A stretch of DNA of 64,000 nucleotides from Gordius sp. MW1 (lineage: Eukaryota; Nematomorpha; Gordioida; Gordea; Gordiidae). Location: assembly GCA_964036665.1 (NCBI GenBank), contig OZ038527.1:7017001-7081000 (forward strand). Direction: 5' to 3'. Made by a program: the position numbers and the translations under genes. The notes beneath the pieces were generated by a model that had not been told where the DNA came from, made no database searches, and saw only the letters and a program-made list of their open reading frames with translations. Below, one piece after another: positions 1-10,661 of the stretch (positions are counted from its first letter, which is position 1; each line of letters starts with the position of its first letter).

Positions 1-710
1 ACTAAGCAGTAATAATTTTATAATTTCTCGTCAACTAAGTCTTTAAGTCGAAAGACTCTCGTCAATTAAGCTTAAATTCACAATATGAATGCTAAATTTT
101 CATCTCGTCAACTAGACTTTTATGTTAAAATAGTCTCGTCAACTAAGCAGTAATAATTTTATAATTTCTCGTCAACTAAGTCTTTAAGCCGAAAGACTCT
201 CGTCAATTAAGCTTAAATTCACAATATGAATGCTAAATTTTCATCTCGTCAACTAGACTTTTATGTTAAAATAGTCTCGTCAACTAAGCTTAAAGTAATA
301 ATTTTATAATTTCTCGTCAACTATGCCTTTTAAGTCGAAAAACTCTCGTCAATTAAGCTTAAATTCACAATATGAATGCTAAATTTTCATCTCGTCAACT
401 CGACTTTTATGTTAAAATAGTCTCGTCAACTAAGCTTAAAGTAATAATTTTATAATTTCTCGTCAACTATGCCTTTTAAGTCGAAAAACTCTCGTCAATT
501 AAGCTTAAATTCACAATATGAATGCTAAATTTTCATCTCGTCAACTGGACTTTTATGTTAAAATAGTCTCGTCAACTAAGCTTAAAGTAATAATTTTATA
601 ATTTCTCGTCAACTATGCCTTTTAAGTCGAAAAACTCTCGTCAATTAAGCTTAAATTCACAATAGGAAATGCTAAATTTTCATCTCGTCAACTGGACTTT
701 TATGTTAAAA
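1..710. repeat. Spacer subrepeat array S (141-146 bp units), left edge cut by window
   Basis: Five tandem units, the first cut by the window start. Unit starts are visible near 135, 276 and 422. Each unit holds four boxes of the form CTCGTCAACT or CTCGTCAATT about 25-45 bp apart, separated by AT-rich text. Two subtypes alternate in blocks: a 141 bp form with AAGCAGTAATAA and a 145-146 bp form with AAGCTTAAAGTAATAA. The array ends inside a unit at GTTAAAA, where the P1 element begins. No ORF of note. It resembles rDNA intergenic-spacer subrepeats, because the same boxes lead directly into 28S 3'-end sequence elsewhere in the window. Confidence 0.9.
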
Positions 711-928
711 CCCTCCGTACGCTTTTTGGGTCAATATGACCCAAGCCTTTCTAAAAACATGCAAGAAAAAAAAAGTAATGAACATAGAGCTTCAGATTTT
801 TCAGTAGCTTAACAAATTTTATCATATTACAACTCTGCAAATTTTGGTTAGTTTTCACCCATTGGTTCTAAATATATCATGGTTTTTTGAACGTCTTGGG
901 TCATATTGACCCCTAAAGCGAACGGAGG
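711..928. repeat. 218 bp fold-back at piggyBac left end
   Basis: 711-745 and 895-928 are inverted copies of about 34 nt with few mismatches (CCTCCGTaCGCTTT versus CCTCCGTtCGCTTT on the other strand). Each contains a palindrome: GGGTCAATATGACCC outside and GGGTCATATTGACCC inside. A third, more diverged copy (GGGTCATATAGACTC) lies in inverted orientation near the right end at about 3608-3622. Such symmetric subterminal motifs are plausible transposase-binding sites. The fold-back itself could be a MITE-like remnant nested at the element end. The structure is present in all six complete copies. Confidence 0.75.
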
Positions 929-1137
929 ATATTTTTTTTTTCAAAAAAAATTTTTTTTTTTGCTTAAATGATAAAAACTAATACCCAAATGATATCGAAA
1001 AAATAAATTTTTCTCTAGCTCATATATTTTGTAAATTATGACGATTTTAAATTTGACTTTTTGTTTCCTCGTGGAATTTATCCATGCCAATATTTAGCAG
1101 ATGATTTGTTCCCGCGTATTTCTTTTTTTCTTTTCAC

Positions 1138-2970
1138 ATGGAATCTTTTAAAATTTCGGATATTTTTGAAGATTCTGATTGGGGAAGTAACATTTTTTTT
1201 TGGTTTTTAAGATTTTTAGGTAGCTCAGAAAGTGATACTGATGACTGTTTATCTATTAGTAGTTGTGAATCTGAATCGGAGTTAGATGAAGGAGAGCCAA
1301 GTTTAGGCGGGGGAAAATATTATTATGGTATTTAGACATGATATATAAATTAAAACAAATAAAAAATTGTCAAAACTTTATTTTATAGTTAAGTTATGAC
1401 TATCAATATTTTTTTTATTCTCAGGGAAGGATAAGACAAAATGGGACTCTAATTTCCCCATGAAAACCATCAGAACGCGGAAATGTAATATAGTGCTACA
1501 CCTTCCAGGGGTGAAACCAATAGCTAGGGGTGCAACTTCCTATGTAGATTGTTTTAAATTGTTTGTTTCAACGAATATACTTGAGGAAATTATAAAATTT
1601 ACCAACGAAAAATTCCAGCAAACTAATGAAGGTCCATTAGTTTCTTCTAAAGAATTGGATGCATTTTTAGGACTTTTATTTTTGTTAGGTAATAATTGAT
1701 TTAATAAAATTTTTCTACTTATTTAATTTACATAAATTTTTTATATAGGTGTATATAAGGCCAACCATCAAAACCTCAAAGAGTTTTGGAGTTTGAAAGG
1801 CCTAGGACCCAGCATATTTAGAGCCACCATGCCTCAAAAAAGATTTGAGTCATTATTAAAGATGATAAGATTTGATGATAGTAAACAAGAGCTGCTAGAA
1901 AAATCACGGATAAAGCAACCCATATCCGATTTGTTTTTGAAGCTTTTGTTAAAAATTGCATCCAAAATTATACCCCCTCCGAATACCTCACAATTGACGA
2001 AATGCTGCCAGGTTTTAGAGGGAGGTGCTGCTTTAGGCAATACCTCCCTAATAAACCAAATAAATATGGCATAAAATTCTTTGCCATGTGTTGCGCCAAA
2101 ACTTTTTATACCCTGAATATGGAGATTTACACGGGCTGCCAACCCGAGGGGCCCTTCAAAATAAGCTTTAAAGCCTCCGATATAGTCGAAAGGCTCGTGA
2201 CGCCCATTTCAAAAAGTGGCCGCAATATTACTGTTGACAACTGGTACACTAGTTGTCAACTAGTTGACACCTTGTATTATAATCATAATTTAACATTAGT
2301 GGGGACTTTAAAAAAAAATAAGAGAGAAATACCCTCCGAATTTCTAATTATTAAATCAAGACCGGCACCTTCTACAATATTTGGATTTAAACACAATAAA
2401 ACTCTTTTATCCTACGTCCCAAAAAAAAACAAAAATGTCCTGTTGCTATCTTCTTTCCATTTTAATTATAATAATGATTTATCAAATCACCTAAAACCGG
2501 AAATCGTCACCTTCTACAATGCAACTAAAGGAGGCGTTGATACAGTTGATCAGATGGCTTCAAGCTATTCTGTGTCTAGAATTTCTAGACGATGGCCTTT
2601 GACGGTATTTTTTCATATACTCAATGTGGCTGGAATAAATTCCCAAATAATTTATCTGGCAAATAGTGGTGTAAAACTAACGAGGAGCAAGTTTTTAAAA
2701 GAATTGGCATTAGAATTAATAAAGCCCTTTTTGATTGATCGATTGTCTCTACCTTCTTTGAGGTACAAAACCAAACTATTGATTCATCAACTCTTGGGTA
2801 CAAAGGACGTTCACTCATCGCCCCCCCAAAAAGCTAGAGGTCGTTGCAAATTATGTCAAAATCACAACAAACATAGCACTTATTGCGCTATTTGTAAAAA
2901 ATATATTTGTAAAACTCATATGTATCTGACATGTTTGCATTGTAAGGACGCTGATAATATTATTGAATAA
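1138..2970 (+). pseudogene. piggyBac-like transposase, two introns, frameshifted (copy 1)
   Basis: DDD transposase of the piggyBac superfamily, which would excise and insert the element at TTAA. Exon 1 is 1138-1327, intron 1 1328-1424 (GT...TTCTCAG), exon 2 1425-1688, intron 2 1689-1748 (GT...TATATAG), and exon 3 runs to 2970. Spliced phases fit and recreate the family motifs GKDKTKW and GVYKANH. Family length would be about 558 residues. Visible catalytic motifs are TIDE (about D235), VDNWYTS (D315) and GGVDTVDQ (D416 and D419). A C-terminal cysteine-rich domain begins near 518 with CxxC, CxxC, CxxH and CxxC pairs. Exon 1 is acidic and serine-rich. The reading frame breaks at the T run 1934-1938, where one T appears to be missing. 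The frame before it runs to a stop at 2074, so TIDE onward is in another frame. Two AATAAA signals (2966 and 2973) overlap or follow the stop. Inactive as read, unless frameshifting occurs. Confidence 0.9.
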
Positions 2971-3665
2971 ACAATAAATTGTAAAATTAATTGTGTGCAA
3001 CTTCCAAATAATATAAAAGTTTAATTTTTAAAAATTGCTTTTAGGGCTTTATTGAAAAATTAAGTGTTACACTGTTAAAAATTCTTCAAAAAAATTGCGC
3101 CCCATTAAAACTTTATAAAACAAAAACTAAGAGGGCTAGAAACTATATTAATGGTTTAAATTAAAGAGGAAAATTATATTAATCAATGAAAAAAAAATTA
3201 TATCTTAAATTAAATTATTTTCAAAAATATATAAATTTAAACTTAGCCAATATTTTGATGAAAAAATATGTAAATTTAATGTTGATGGTATTTAAACCGA
3301 AATATCTATATTTCGCATTATTTATTTTAAATAATTTTTTTTTGTTTTTTTTTGCTTCAAGTCTATATTTTAAAAATATGTAAAAAATATCTAAAAATAT
3401 TGGATAGATTTTTGTTAAAGTAAAATTTAGTATACACAGTGAAAAATAATTTAAAATTTTACCGGGTCGGTTATAATTAGCGATAAAATAAAAAGTTATG
3501 AACAAAAATATAAATTTAAGAGCTCAAATTATTGGCAAAAGATCATTTAATATATGTCTAAAATTTAACTCCTAGTACTTTAGAAATTGTAGCGATTTAA
3601 AGTTATGGGTCATATAGACTCAAAAATCCGAACGAATGATGTAAAAATGAAAGGTGAATGAAGGG
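2971..3665. other. piggyBac 3' non-coding region and right end
   Basis: Very AT-rich DNA between the transposase stop and the right terminus. Small ORFs here are low-complexity (Lys, Asn, Phe, Tyr) and overlap on both strands, so I do not call genes. The last 70 bp carry the right-end motif GGGTCATATAGACTC and then a segment resembling the left terminus in inverted orientation, before the terminal GGG and TTAA. The same stretch follows the transposase in copies 2-6. Confidence 0.7.
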
Positions 3666-5178
3666 TTAACACTAAATTAAATATATTAATTCAGAATAGA
3701 TCAAACTTAAAAAGGTATTTTCCTAAATAATTTAAAAGTTCAAACTTAAAAAGGTATTTTCCTAAATAATTTAAAAGTCGTTTCACCATCGTCAATTAAG
3801 TCTCAATCCCTGAGGTAACTTTTCTTGCGACTCTAAGGAATTATTGGCTCTCATCGACATTTAAAACTTAAACTTTTTAATATTCAACTTTACTTTACCC
3901 AATCCTTCTCGACATATAATCCTTATAATTGCCTATTTTTCAAAGATTAATAAAATAAATGTGTGCAGAAAAATTTATATATTTTAATAAAATCCACAAA
4001 TTAACCCTCGTCAACTAAGTCTCAATCCCTAAGGTAACCATTCTTACGCCTCCGACAATACTTTTAAGTTATAATCTTCTCGTCAACTTAAATTTACAAT
4101 TTGAATGCTGAATATTCATCTCGTCAACTGTAATTTTATGTCATAATGCACTCGCCAACTATGCTAAAATTAATAATTTTAATGCTAAATTTTCATCTCG
4201 TCAACTGAGCTTAAATTATTTATTTAGATAGTGCATTTTCATCTCGTCAACTTGACTTTTAAGTCAAAATTTTCATAAATTTATGCTGATTTTTCTTCTC
4301 GTCAACTGTACTATTATGATCTCGTCAACTAAGCAGTAATAATTTTATAATTTCTCGTCAACTAAGTCTTTGAGTCGAAAGACTCTCGTCAATTAAGCTT
4401 AAATTCACAATATGAATGCTAAATTTTCATCTCGTCAACTAGACTTTTATGTTAAAATAGTCTCGTCAACTAAGCAGTAATAATTTTATAATTTCTCGTC
4501 AACTAAGTCTTTAAGTCGAAAGACTCTCGTCAATTAAGCTTAAATTCACAATATGAATGCTAAATTTTCATCTCGTCAACTAGACTTTTATGTTAAAATA
4601 GTCTCGTCAACTAAGCAGTAATAATTTTATAATTTCTCGTCAACTAAGTCTTTAAGCCGAAAGACTCTCGTCAATTAAGCTTAAATTCACAATATGAATG
4701 CTAAATTTTCATCTCGTCAACTAGACTTTTATGTTAAAATAGTCTCGTCAACTAAGCTTAAAGTAATAATTTTATAATTTCTCGTCAACTATGCCTTTTA
4801 AGTCGAAAAACTCTCGTCAATTAAGCTTAAATTCACAATATGAATGCTAAATTTTCATCTCGTCAACTCGACTTTTATGTTAAAATAGTCTCGTCAACTA
4901 AGCTTAAAGTAATAATTTTATAATTTCTCGTCAACTATGCCTTTTAAGTCGAAAAACTCTCGTCAATTAAGCTTAAATTCACAATATGAATGCTAAATTT
5001 TCATCTCGTCAACTGGACTTTTATGTTAAAATAGTCTCGTCAACTAAGCTTAAAGTAATAATTTTATAATTTCTCGTCAACTATGCCTTTTAAGTCCAAA
5101 AACTCTCGTCAATTAAGCTTAAATTCACAATAGGAAATGCTAAATTTTCATCTCGTCAACTGGACTTTTATGTTAAAA
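3666..5178. repeat. Leader T plus spacer array S between P1 and P2
   Basis: 3666-4320 is the leader. It opens with TTAACACTAAATT, then two copies of a 39 bp repeat (about 3690-3768), then CTCGTCAACT boxes and two blocks resembling a 28S stretch (TAAGTCTCAATCCCT followed by GGTAAC) near 3800 and 4017. 4321-5178 holds six 141-146 bp units as in 1-710. The last unit has a variant AATAGGAAATGC and stops at GTTAAAA beside P2. No coding capacity was seen. Confidence 0.85.
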
Positions 5179-8133
5179 CCCTCCGTACGCTTTTTGGGTC
5201 AATATGACCCAAGCCTTTCTAAAAACATGCAAGAAAAAAAAAGTAATGAACATAGAGCTTCAGATTTTTCAGTAGCTTAACAAATTTTATCATATTACAA
5301 CTCTGCAAATTTTGGTTAGTTTTCACCCATTGGTTCTAAATATATCATGGTTTTTTGAACGTCTTGGGTCATATTGACCCCTAAAGCGAACGGAGGATAT
5401 TTTTTTTTTCAAAAAAAAATTTTTTTTTTGCTTAAATGATAAAAACTAATACCCAAATGATATCGAAAAAATAAATTTTTCTCTAGCTCATATATTTTGT
5501 AAATTATGACGATTTTAAATTTGACTTTTTGTTTCCTCGTGGAATTTATCCATGCCAATATTTAGCAGCTGATTTGTTCCCGCGTATTTCTTTTTTTCTT
5601 TTCACATGGAATCTTTTAAAATTTCGGATATTTTTGAAGATTCTGATTGGGGAAGTAACATTTTTTTTTGGTTTTTAAGATTTTTAGGTAGCTCAGAAAG
5701 TGATACTGATGACTGTTTATCTATTAGTAGTTGTGAATCTGAATCGGAGTTAGATGAAGGAGAGCCAAGTTTAGGCGGGGGAAAATATTATTATGGTATT
5801 TAGACATGATATATAAATTAAAACAAATAAAAAATTGTCAAAACTTTATTTTATAGTTAAGTTATGACTATCAATATTTTTTTTATTCTCAGGGAAGGAT
5901 AAGACAAAATGGGACTCTAATTTCCCCATGAAAACCATCAGAACGCGGAAATGTAATATAGTGCTACACCTTTCAGGGGTGAAACCAATAGCTAGGGGTG
6001 CAACTTCCTATGTAGATTGTTTTAAATTGTTTGTTTCAACGAATATACTTGAGGAAATTATAAAATTTACCAACGAAAAATTCCAGCAAACTAATGAAGG
6101 TCCATTAGTTTCTTCTAAAGAATTGGATGCATTTTTAGGACTTTTATTTTTGTTAGGTAATAATTGATTTAATAAAATTTTTCTACTTATTTAATTTACA
6201 TAAATTTTTTATATAGGTGTATATAAGGCCAACCATCAAAACCTCAAAGATTTTTGGAGTTTGAAAGGCCTAGGACCCAGCATATTTAGAGCCACCATGC
6301 CTCAAAAAAGATTTGAGTCATTATTAAAGATGATAAGATTTGATGATAGTAAACAAGAGCTGCTAGAAAAATCACGGATAAAGCAACCCATATCCGATTT
6401 GTTTTTGAAGCTTTTGTTAAAAATTGCATCCAAAATTATACCCCCTCCGAATACCTCACAATTGACGAAATGCTGCCAGGTTTTAGAGGGAGGTGCTGCT
6501 TTAGGCAATACCTCCCTAATAAACCAAATAAATATGGCATAAAATTCTTTGCCATGTGTTGCGCCAAAACTTTTTATACCCTGAATATGGAGATTTACAC
6601 GGGCTGCCAACCCGAGGGGCCCTTCAAAATAAGCTTTAAAGCCTCCGATATAGTCGAAAGGCTCGTGACGCCCATTTCAAAAAGTGGCCGCAATATTACT
6701 GTTGACAACTGGTACACTAGTTGTCAACTAGTTGACACCTTGTATTATAATCATAATTTAACATTAGTGGGGACTTTAAAAAAAAATAAGAGAGAAATAC
6801 CCTCCGAATTTCTAATTATTAAATCAAGACCGGCACCTTCTACAATATTTGGATTTAAACACAATAAAACTCTTTTATCCTACGTCCCAAAAAAAAACAA
6901 AAATGTCCTGTTGCTATCTTCTTTCCATTTTAATTATAATAATGATTTATCAAATCACCTAAAACCGGAAATCGTCACCTTCTACAATGCAACTAAAGGA
7001 GGCGTTGATACAGTTGATCAGATGGCTTCAAGCTATTCTGTGTCTAGAATTTCTAGACGATGGCCTTTGACGGTATTTTTTCATATACTCAATGTGGCTG
7101 GAATAAATTCCCAAATAATTTATCTGGCAAATAGTGGTGTAAAACTAACGAGGAGCAAGTTTTTAAAAGAATTGGCATTAGAATTAATAAAGCCCTTTTT
7201 GATTGATCGATTGTCTCTACCTTCTTTGAGGTACAAAACCAAACTATTGATTCATCAACTCTTGGGTACAAAGGACGTTCACTCATCGCCCCCCCAAAAA
7301 GCTAGAGGTCGTTGCAAATTATGTCAAAATCACAACAAACATAGCACTTATTGCGCTATTTGTAAAAAATATATTTGTAAAACTCATATGTATCTGACAT
7401 GTTTGCATTGTAAGGACGCTGATAATATTATTGAATAAACAATAAATTGTAAAATTAATTGTGTGCAACTTCCAAATAATATAAAAGTTTAATTTTTAAA
7501 AATTGCTTTTAGGGCTTTATTGAAAAATTAAGTGTTACACTGTTAAAAATTCTTCAAAAAAATTGCGCCCCATTAAAACTTTATAAAACAAAAACTAAGA
7601 GGGCTAGAAACTATATTAATGGTTTAAATTAAAGAGGAAAATTATATTAATCAATGAAAAAAAAATTATATCTTAAATTAAATTATTTTCAAAAATATAT
7701 AAATTTAAACTTAGCCAATATTTTGATGAAAAAATATGTAAATTTAATGTTGATGGTATTTAAACCGAAATATCTATATTTCGCATTATTTATTTTAAAT
7801 AATTTTTTTTTGTTTTTTTTTGCTTCAAGTCTATATTTTAAAAATATGTAAAAAATATCTAAAAATATTGGATAGATTTTTGTTAAAGTAAAATTTAGTA
7901 TACACAGTGAAAAATAATTTAAAATTTTACCGGGTCGGTTATAATTAGCGATAAAATAAAAAGTTATGAACAAAAATATAAATTTAAGAGCTCAAATTAT
8001 TGGCAAAAGATCATTTAATATATGTCTAAAATTTAACTCCTAGTACTTTAGAAATTGTAGCGATTTAAAGTTATGGGTCATATAGACTCAAAAATCCGAA
8101 CGAATGATGTAAAAATGAAAGGTGAATGAAGGG
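5179..8133 (+). mobile_element. piggyBac-like transposon copy P2
   Basis: Same termini and architecture as the first copy, at a 4468 bp period, nearly identical throughout. Diagnostic differences from copy 1 are AGCAGCTG upstream of the start codon instead of AGCAGATG, and CAAAGATTTTTGG instead of CAAAGAGTTTTGG in exon 3. Right flank TTAA is at 8134. Confidence 0.88.
5606..7438 (+). pseudogene. piggyBac-like transposase, frameshifted (copy 2)
   Basis: Exons 5606-5795, 5893-6156 and 6217-7438 with the same splice sites as copy 1. It carries the shared T-run frameshift at 6402-6406. A Pro-to-Ser change lies in exon 2 (residue 15 of the piece starting at 5928), in the otherwise conserved HLPGVKP motif. 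A Glu-to-Asp change occurs before FWSL in exon 3. TIDE, VDNW, GGVDTVDQ and the cysteine-rich tail remain readable in the downstream frame. Confidence 0.88.
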
Positions 8134-9698
8134 TTAACACTAAATTAAATATATTAATTCAGAATAGATCAAACTTAAAAAGGTATTTTCCTAAATAATT
8201 TAAAAGTTCAAACTTAAAAAGGTATTTTCCTAAATAATTTAAAAGTCGTTTCACCATCGTCAATTAAGTCTCAATCCCTGAGGTAACTTTTCTTGCGACT
8301 CTAAGGAATTATTGGCTCTCATCGACATTTAAAACTTAAACTTTTTAATATTCAACTTTACTTTACCCAATCCAATCCTTATAATTGCCTATTTTTCAAA
8401 GATTAATAAAATAAATGTGTGCAGAAAAATTTATATATTTTAATAAAATCCACAAATTAACCCTCGTCAACTAAGTCTCAATCCCTAAGGTAACCATTCT
8501 TACGCCTCCGACAATACTTTTAAGTTATAATCTTCTCGTCAACTTAAATTTACAATTTGAATGCTGAATTTTCATCTCGTCAACTGTAATTTTATGTCAT
8601 AATGCACTCGCCAACTATGCTAAAATTAATAATTTTAATGCTAAATTTTCATCTCGTCAACTGAGCTTAAATTATTTATTTAGATAGTGCATTTTCATCT
8701 CGTCAACTTGACTTTTAAGTCAAAATTTTCATAAATTTATGCTGATTTTTCTTCTCGTCAACTGTACTATTATTATCTCGTCAACTAAGCAGTAATAATT
8801 TTATAATTTCTCGTCAACTAAGTCTTTGAGTCGAAAGACTCTCGTCAATTAAGCTTAAATTCACAATATGAATGCTAAATTTTCATCTCGTCAACTGGAC
8901 TTTTATGTTAAAATAGTCTCGTCAACTAAGCTTAAAGTAATAATTTTATAATTTCCGTCAACTATGCCTTTCAAGTCGAAAAACTCTCGTCAATTAAGCT
9001 TAAATTCACAATATGAATGCTAAATTTTCATCTCGTCAACTGGACTTTTATGTTAAATAGTCTCGTCAACTAAGCTTAAAGTAATAATTTTATAATTTCT
9101 CGTCAACTATGCCTTTTAAGTCGAAAAACTCTCGTCAATTAAGCTTAAATTCACAATAGGAATGCTAAATTTTTCTCGTCAACTGGACTTTTATGTTAAA
9201 ATAGTCTCGTCAACTAAGCTAAGTAATAAGTTTCTACTTTCTCGTCAACTATGCAAAACTCTCGTCAATTAAGCTTAAATTCACAATAGGAATGCTAAAT
9301 TTTCATCTCGTCAACTGGACTTTTATGTTAAAATAGTCTCGTCAACTAAGCTTAAGTAATAAGTTTCTACTTTCTCGTCAACTATGCAAAACTCTCGTCA
9401 ATTAAGCTTAAAGTCACAATAGGAATGCTAAATTTTCATCTCGTCAACTGGACTTTTATGTTAAAATAGTCTCGTCAACTAAGCTTAAAGTAATAAGTTT
9501 CTACTTTCTCGTCAACTATGCAAAACTCTCGTCAATTAAGCTTAAATTCACAATATGAATGCCAAATTTTCATCTCGTCAACTGGACTTTTATGTTAAAA
9601 TAGTCTCGTCAACTAAGCTTAAAGTAATTTCTCGTCAACTATGCTTTTAAGTCGAAAAACTCTCGTCAATTAAGCTTGAATTTATAATTTTATAAGTC
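8134..9698. repeat. Leader T plus divergent spacer array S
   Basis: Leader 8134-8776 lacks the short TTCTCGACATATAATCC-type insertion seen in most other leaders (compare 8371 with 3905), a marker shared only with the leader after P4. The array 8777-9698 starts with regular units, then changes near 9206 to shortened units of about 132 bp in which AAGTTTCTACTTTC and ATGCAAAACTC replace longer text. It closes with a unit ending TTGAATTTATAATTTTATAAGTC before the 227 bp units. Confidence 0.85.
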
Positions 9699-10111
9699 GC
9701 ATTCACCACCTCGTCAACTAAGTCTCAATCCCTGAGGTAACTTTTCTTACGCCTCCGACAATACTAATATACTCTCGTCAACTATGCTAAAATAAATAAT
9801 ATTTTCTCCTCGTCAACTTCAACTCTACTCGAAAAGACTAAGTCCACATTTCCTCTCGCCAACTCTTCCCAAGCCAAAAAAATTAACAAACCTTTGATCT
9901 AGCGCTAAGTCTCAATAGATCGTAGGCATTCACCACCTCGTCAACTAAGTCTCAATCCCTGAAGTAACTTTTCTTACGCCTCCGACAATACTAATATACT
10001 CTCGTCAACTATGCTAAAATAAATAATATTTTTTCCTTGTCAACTTCAACTCTACTCGAAAAGACTAAGTCCACATTTCCTCTCGCCAACTCTTCCCAAG
10101 CCAAAAAAATT
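9699..10111. repeat. S' spacer units containing a copy of the 28S 3' end (two units)
   Basis: Unit 1 is 9699-9925 (227 bp); unit 2 starts at 9926 and runs into the larger 28S fragment. Each begins GCATTCACCACCTCG, contains a 28S-like block on the minus strand (GTAAGAAAAGTTACCTCAGGGAT as two overlapping pieces within TCAATCCCTGAGGTAAC), then CTCGTCAACT boxes. Unit 1 ends with about 39 nt equivalent to the last bases of 28S (9885-9923). This is the hallmark of spacer subrepeats formed by duplication across the 28S/spacer boundary. Confidence 0.85.
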
Positions 10112-10545
10112 AACAAACCTTCGATCTAGCGCTAAGTCTCAATAGATCGCAGTATGGTGGCTGCTCTAACTAAGCACAACCCGCTGACCGATACCTAGGT
10201 CGTCTGCGAATGATTTAACACCCTCGCCGTCGTCCCGAATGCTGAGCCGATCGGAACCCGACGCTTAATCGTTAGCCGGGCTTCGAGAACGGCCATCAAC
10301 TTCGAACGGACCGAGGTCACCCTCGGCCATTATACTGAGTTAATCGACTACGAGGCGCGCCGAAATATCGTTACCTTTCTAGGCGGGATTCTGACTTAGA
10401 GGCGTTCAGTCATAATCCCTCAGATGGTAGCGTCGCGCCGTCGGCTTTTCAGCCGGACGCCTGAACCAAATGTCTGAACCTGCGGTTCCTCTCGTACTGA
10501 GCAGGATTACTATAGCAACAACTAGTCATCAGTAGGGTAAAACTA

Positions 10546-10583
<38 letters not shown>

Positions 10584-10619
10584 TATTAGTGGGTGAACAA
10601 TCCAACGCTTGGTGAATTC

Positions 10620-10650
<31 letters not shown>
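10112..10650 (-). rRNA. 28S rRNA 3'-terminal fragment (copy R1, broken gene)
   Basis: Reading the minus strand gives conserved 28S domain V-VI sequence, including CGATGTCGGCTCTTCC, GGTTTAGACCGTCGCG and the sarcin-ricin loop core AGTACGAGAGGAACC (10484-10498). It reaches the 28S 3' end near 10112 (GATCTATTGAGACTTAGC...GGTTTGTT). The gene is interrupted: about 50 nt that should precede CGATGTCGG are missing and replaced by the inverted-repeat insertion, and only ~90 nt of further upstream 28S follow. It therefore cannot yield a functional rRNA. Orientation places the spacer arrays (lower coordinates) downstream of 28S. Confidence 0.92.
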
Positions 10651-10651
<1 letters not shown>

Positions 10652-10661
10652 TATTCACGTA

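Larger units (their letters stand above)
711..3665 (+). mobile_element. piggyBac-like transposon copy P1, complete ends, inactive transposase
   Basis: The left end reads CCCTCCGTACGC and the right end reads GAATGAAGGG followed by TTAA at 3666. CCC...GGG termini next to TTAA are typical of the piggyBac superfamily. On the left, TTAA (705-708) is separated from CCC by two extra A residues, which is not canonical. Terminal inverted repeats are only about 4 bp (CCCT), but both ends carry subterminal GGGTCA-type palindromes. Length is 2955 bp. It holds a transposase gene at 1138-2970 and about 700 bp of AT-rich 3' non-coding DNA. The left flank is spacer array, while the right flank is the leader that follows module X elsewhere, so the two flanks do not form one undisturbed target. 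Confidence 0.88.

Noticed and set aside
135..710. CRISPR-like regular repeats (CTCGTCAACT boxes)
   Set aside because: Boxes are about 10 bp, spacers are themselves repeated, and the context is eukaryotic rDNA spacer.
1934..1939. Programmed minus-one frameshift in the transposase as the main explanation
   Set aside because: The site is not a canonical slippery heptamer, and near-identical array copies give no independent evidence of selection; a base deletion is simpler.
1834..2142. Minus-strand ORF of 102 codons inside the transposase (also in the other copies)
   Set aside because: It lies antisense to exon 3 over conserved piggyBac codons, so it is a shadow.
3186..3505. Small ORFs on both strands in the piggyBac 3' region
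   Set aside because: AT-rich low-complexity products, overlapping on opposite strands, no recognisable family.
10112..10650. Functional 28S rRNA gene
   Set aside because: About 50 nt of domain V core are missing at the insertion, and nearly all upstream 28S is absent.
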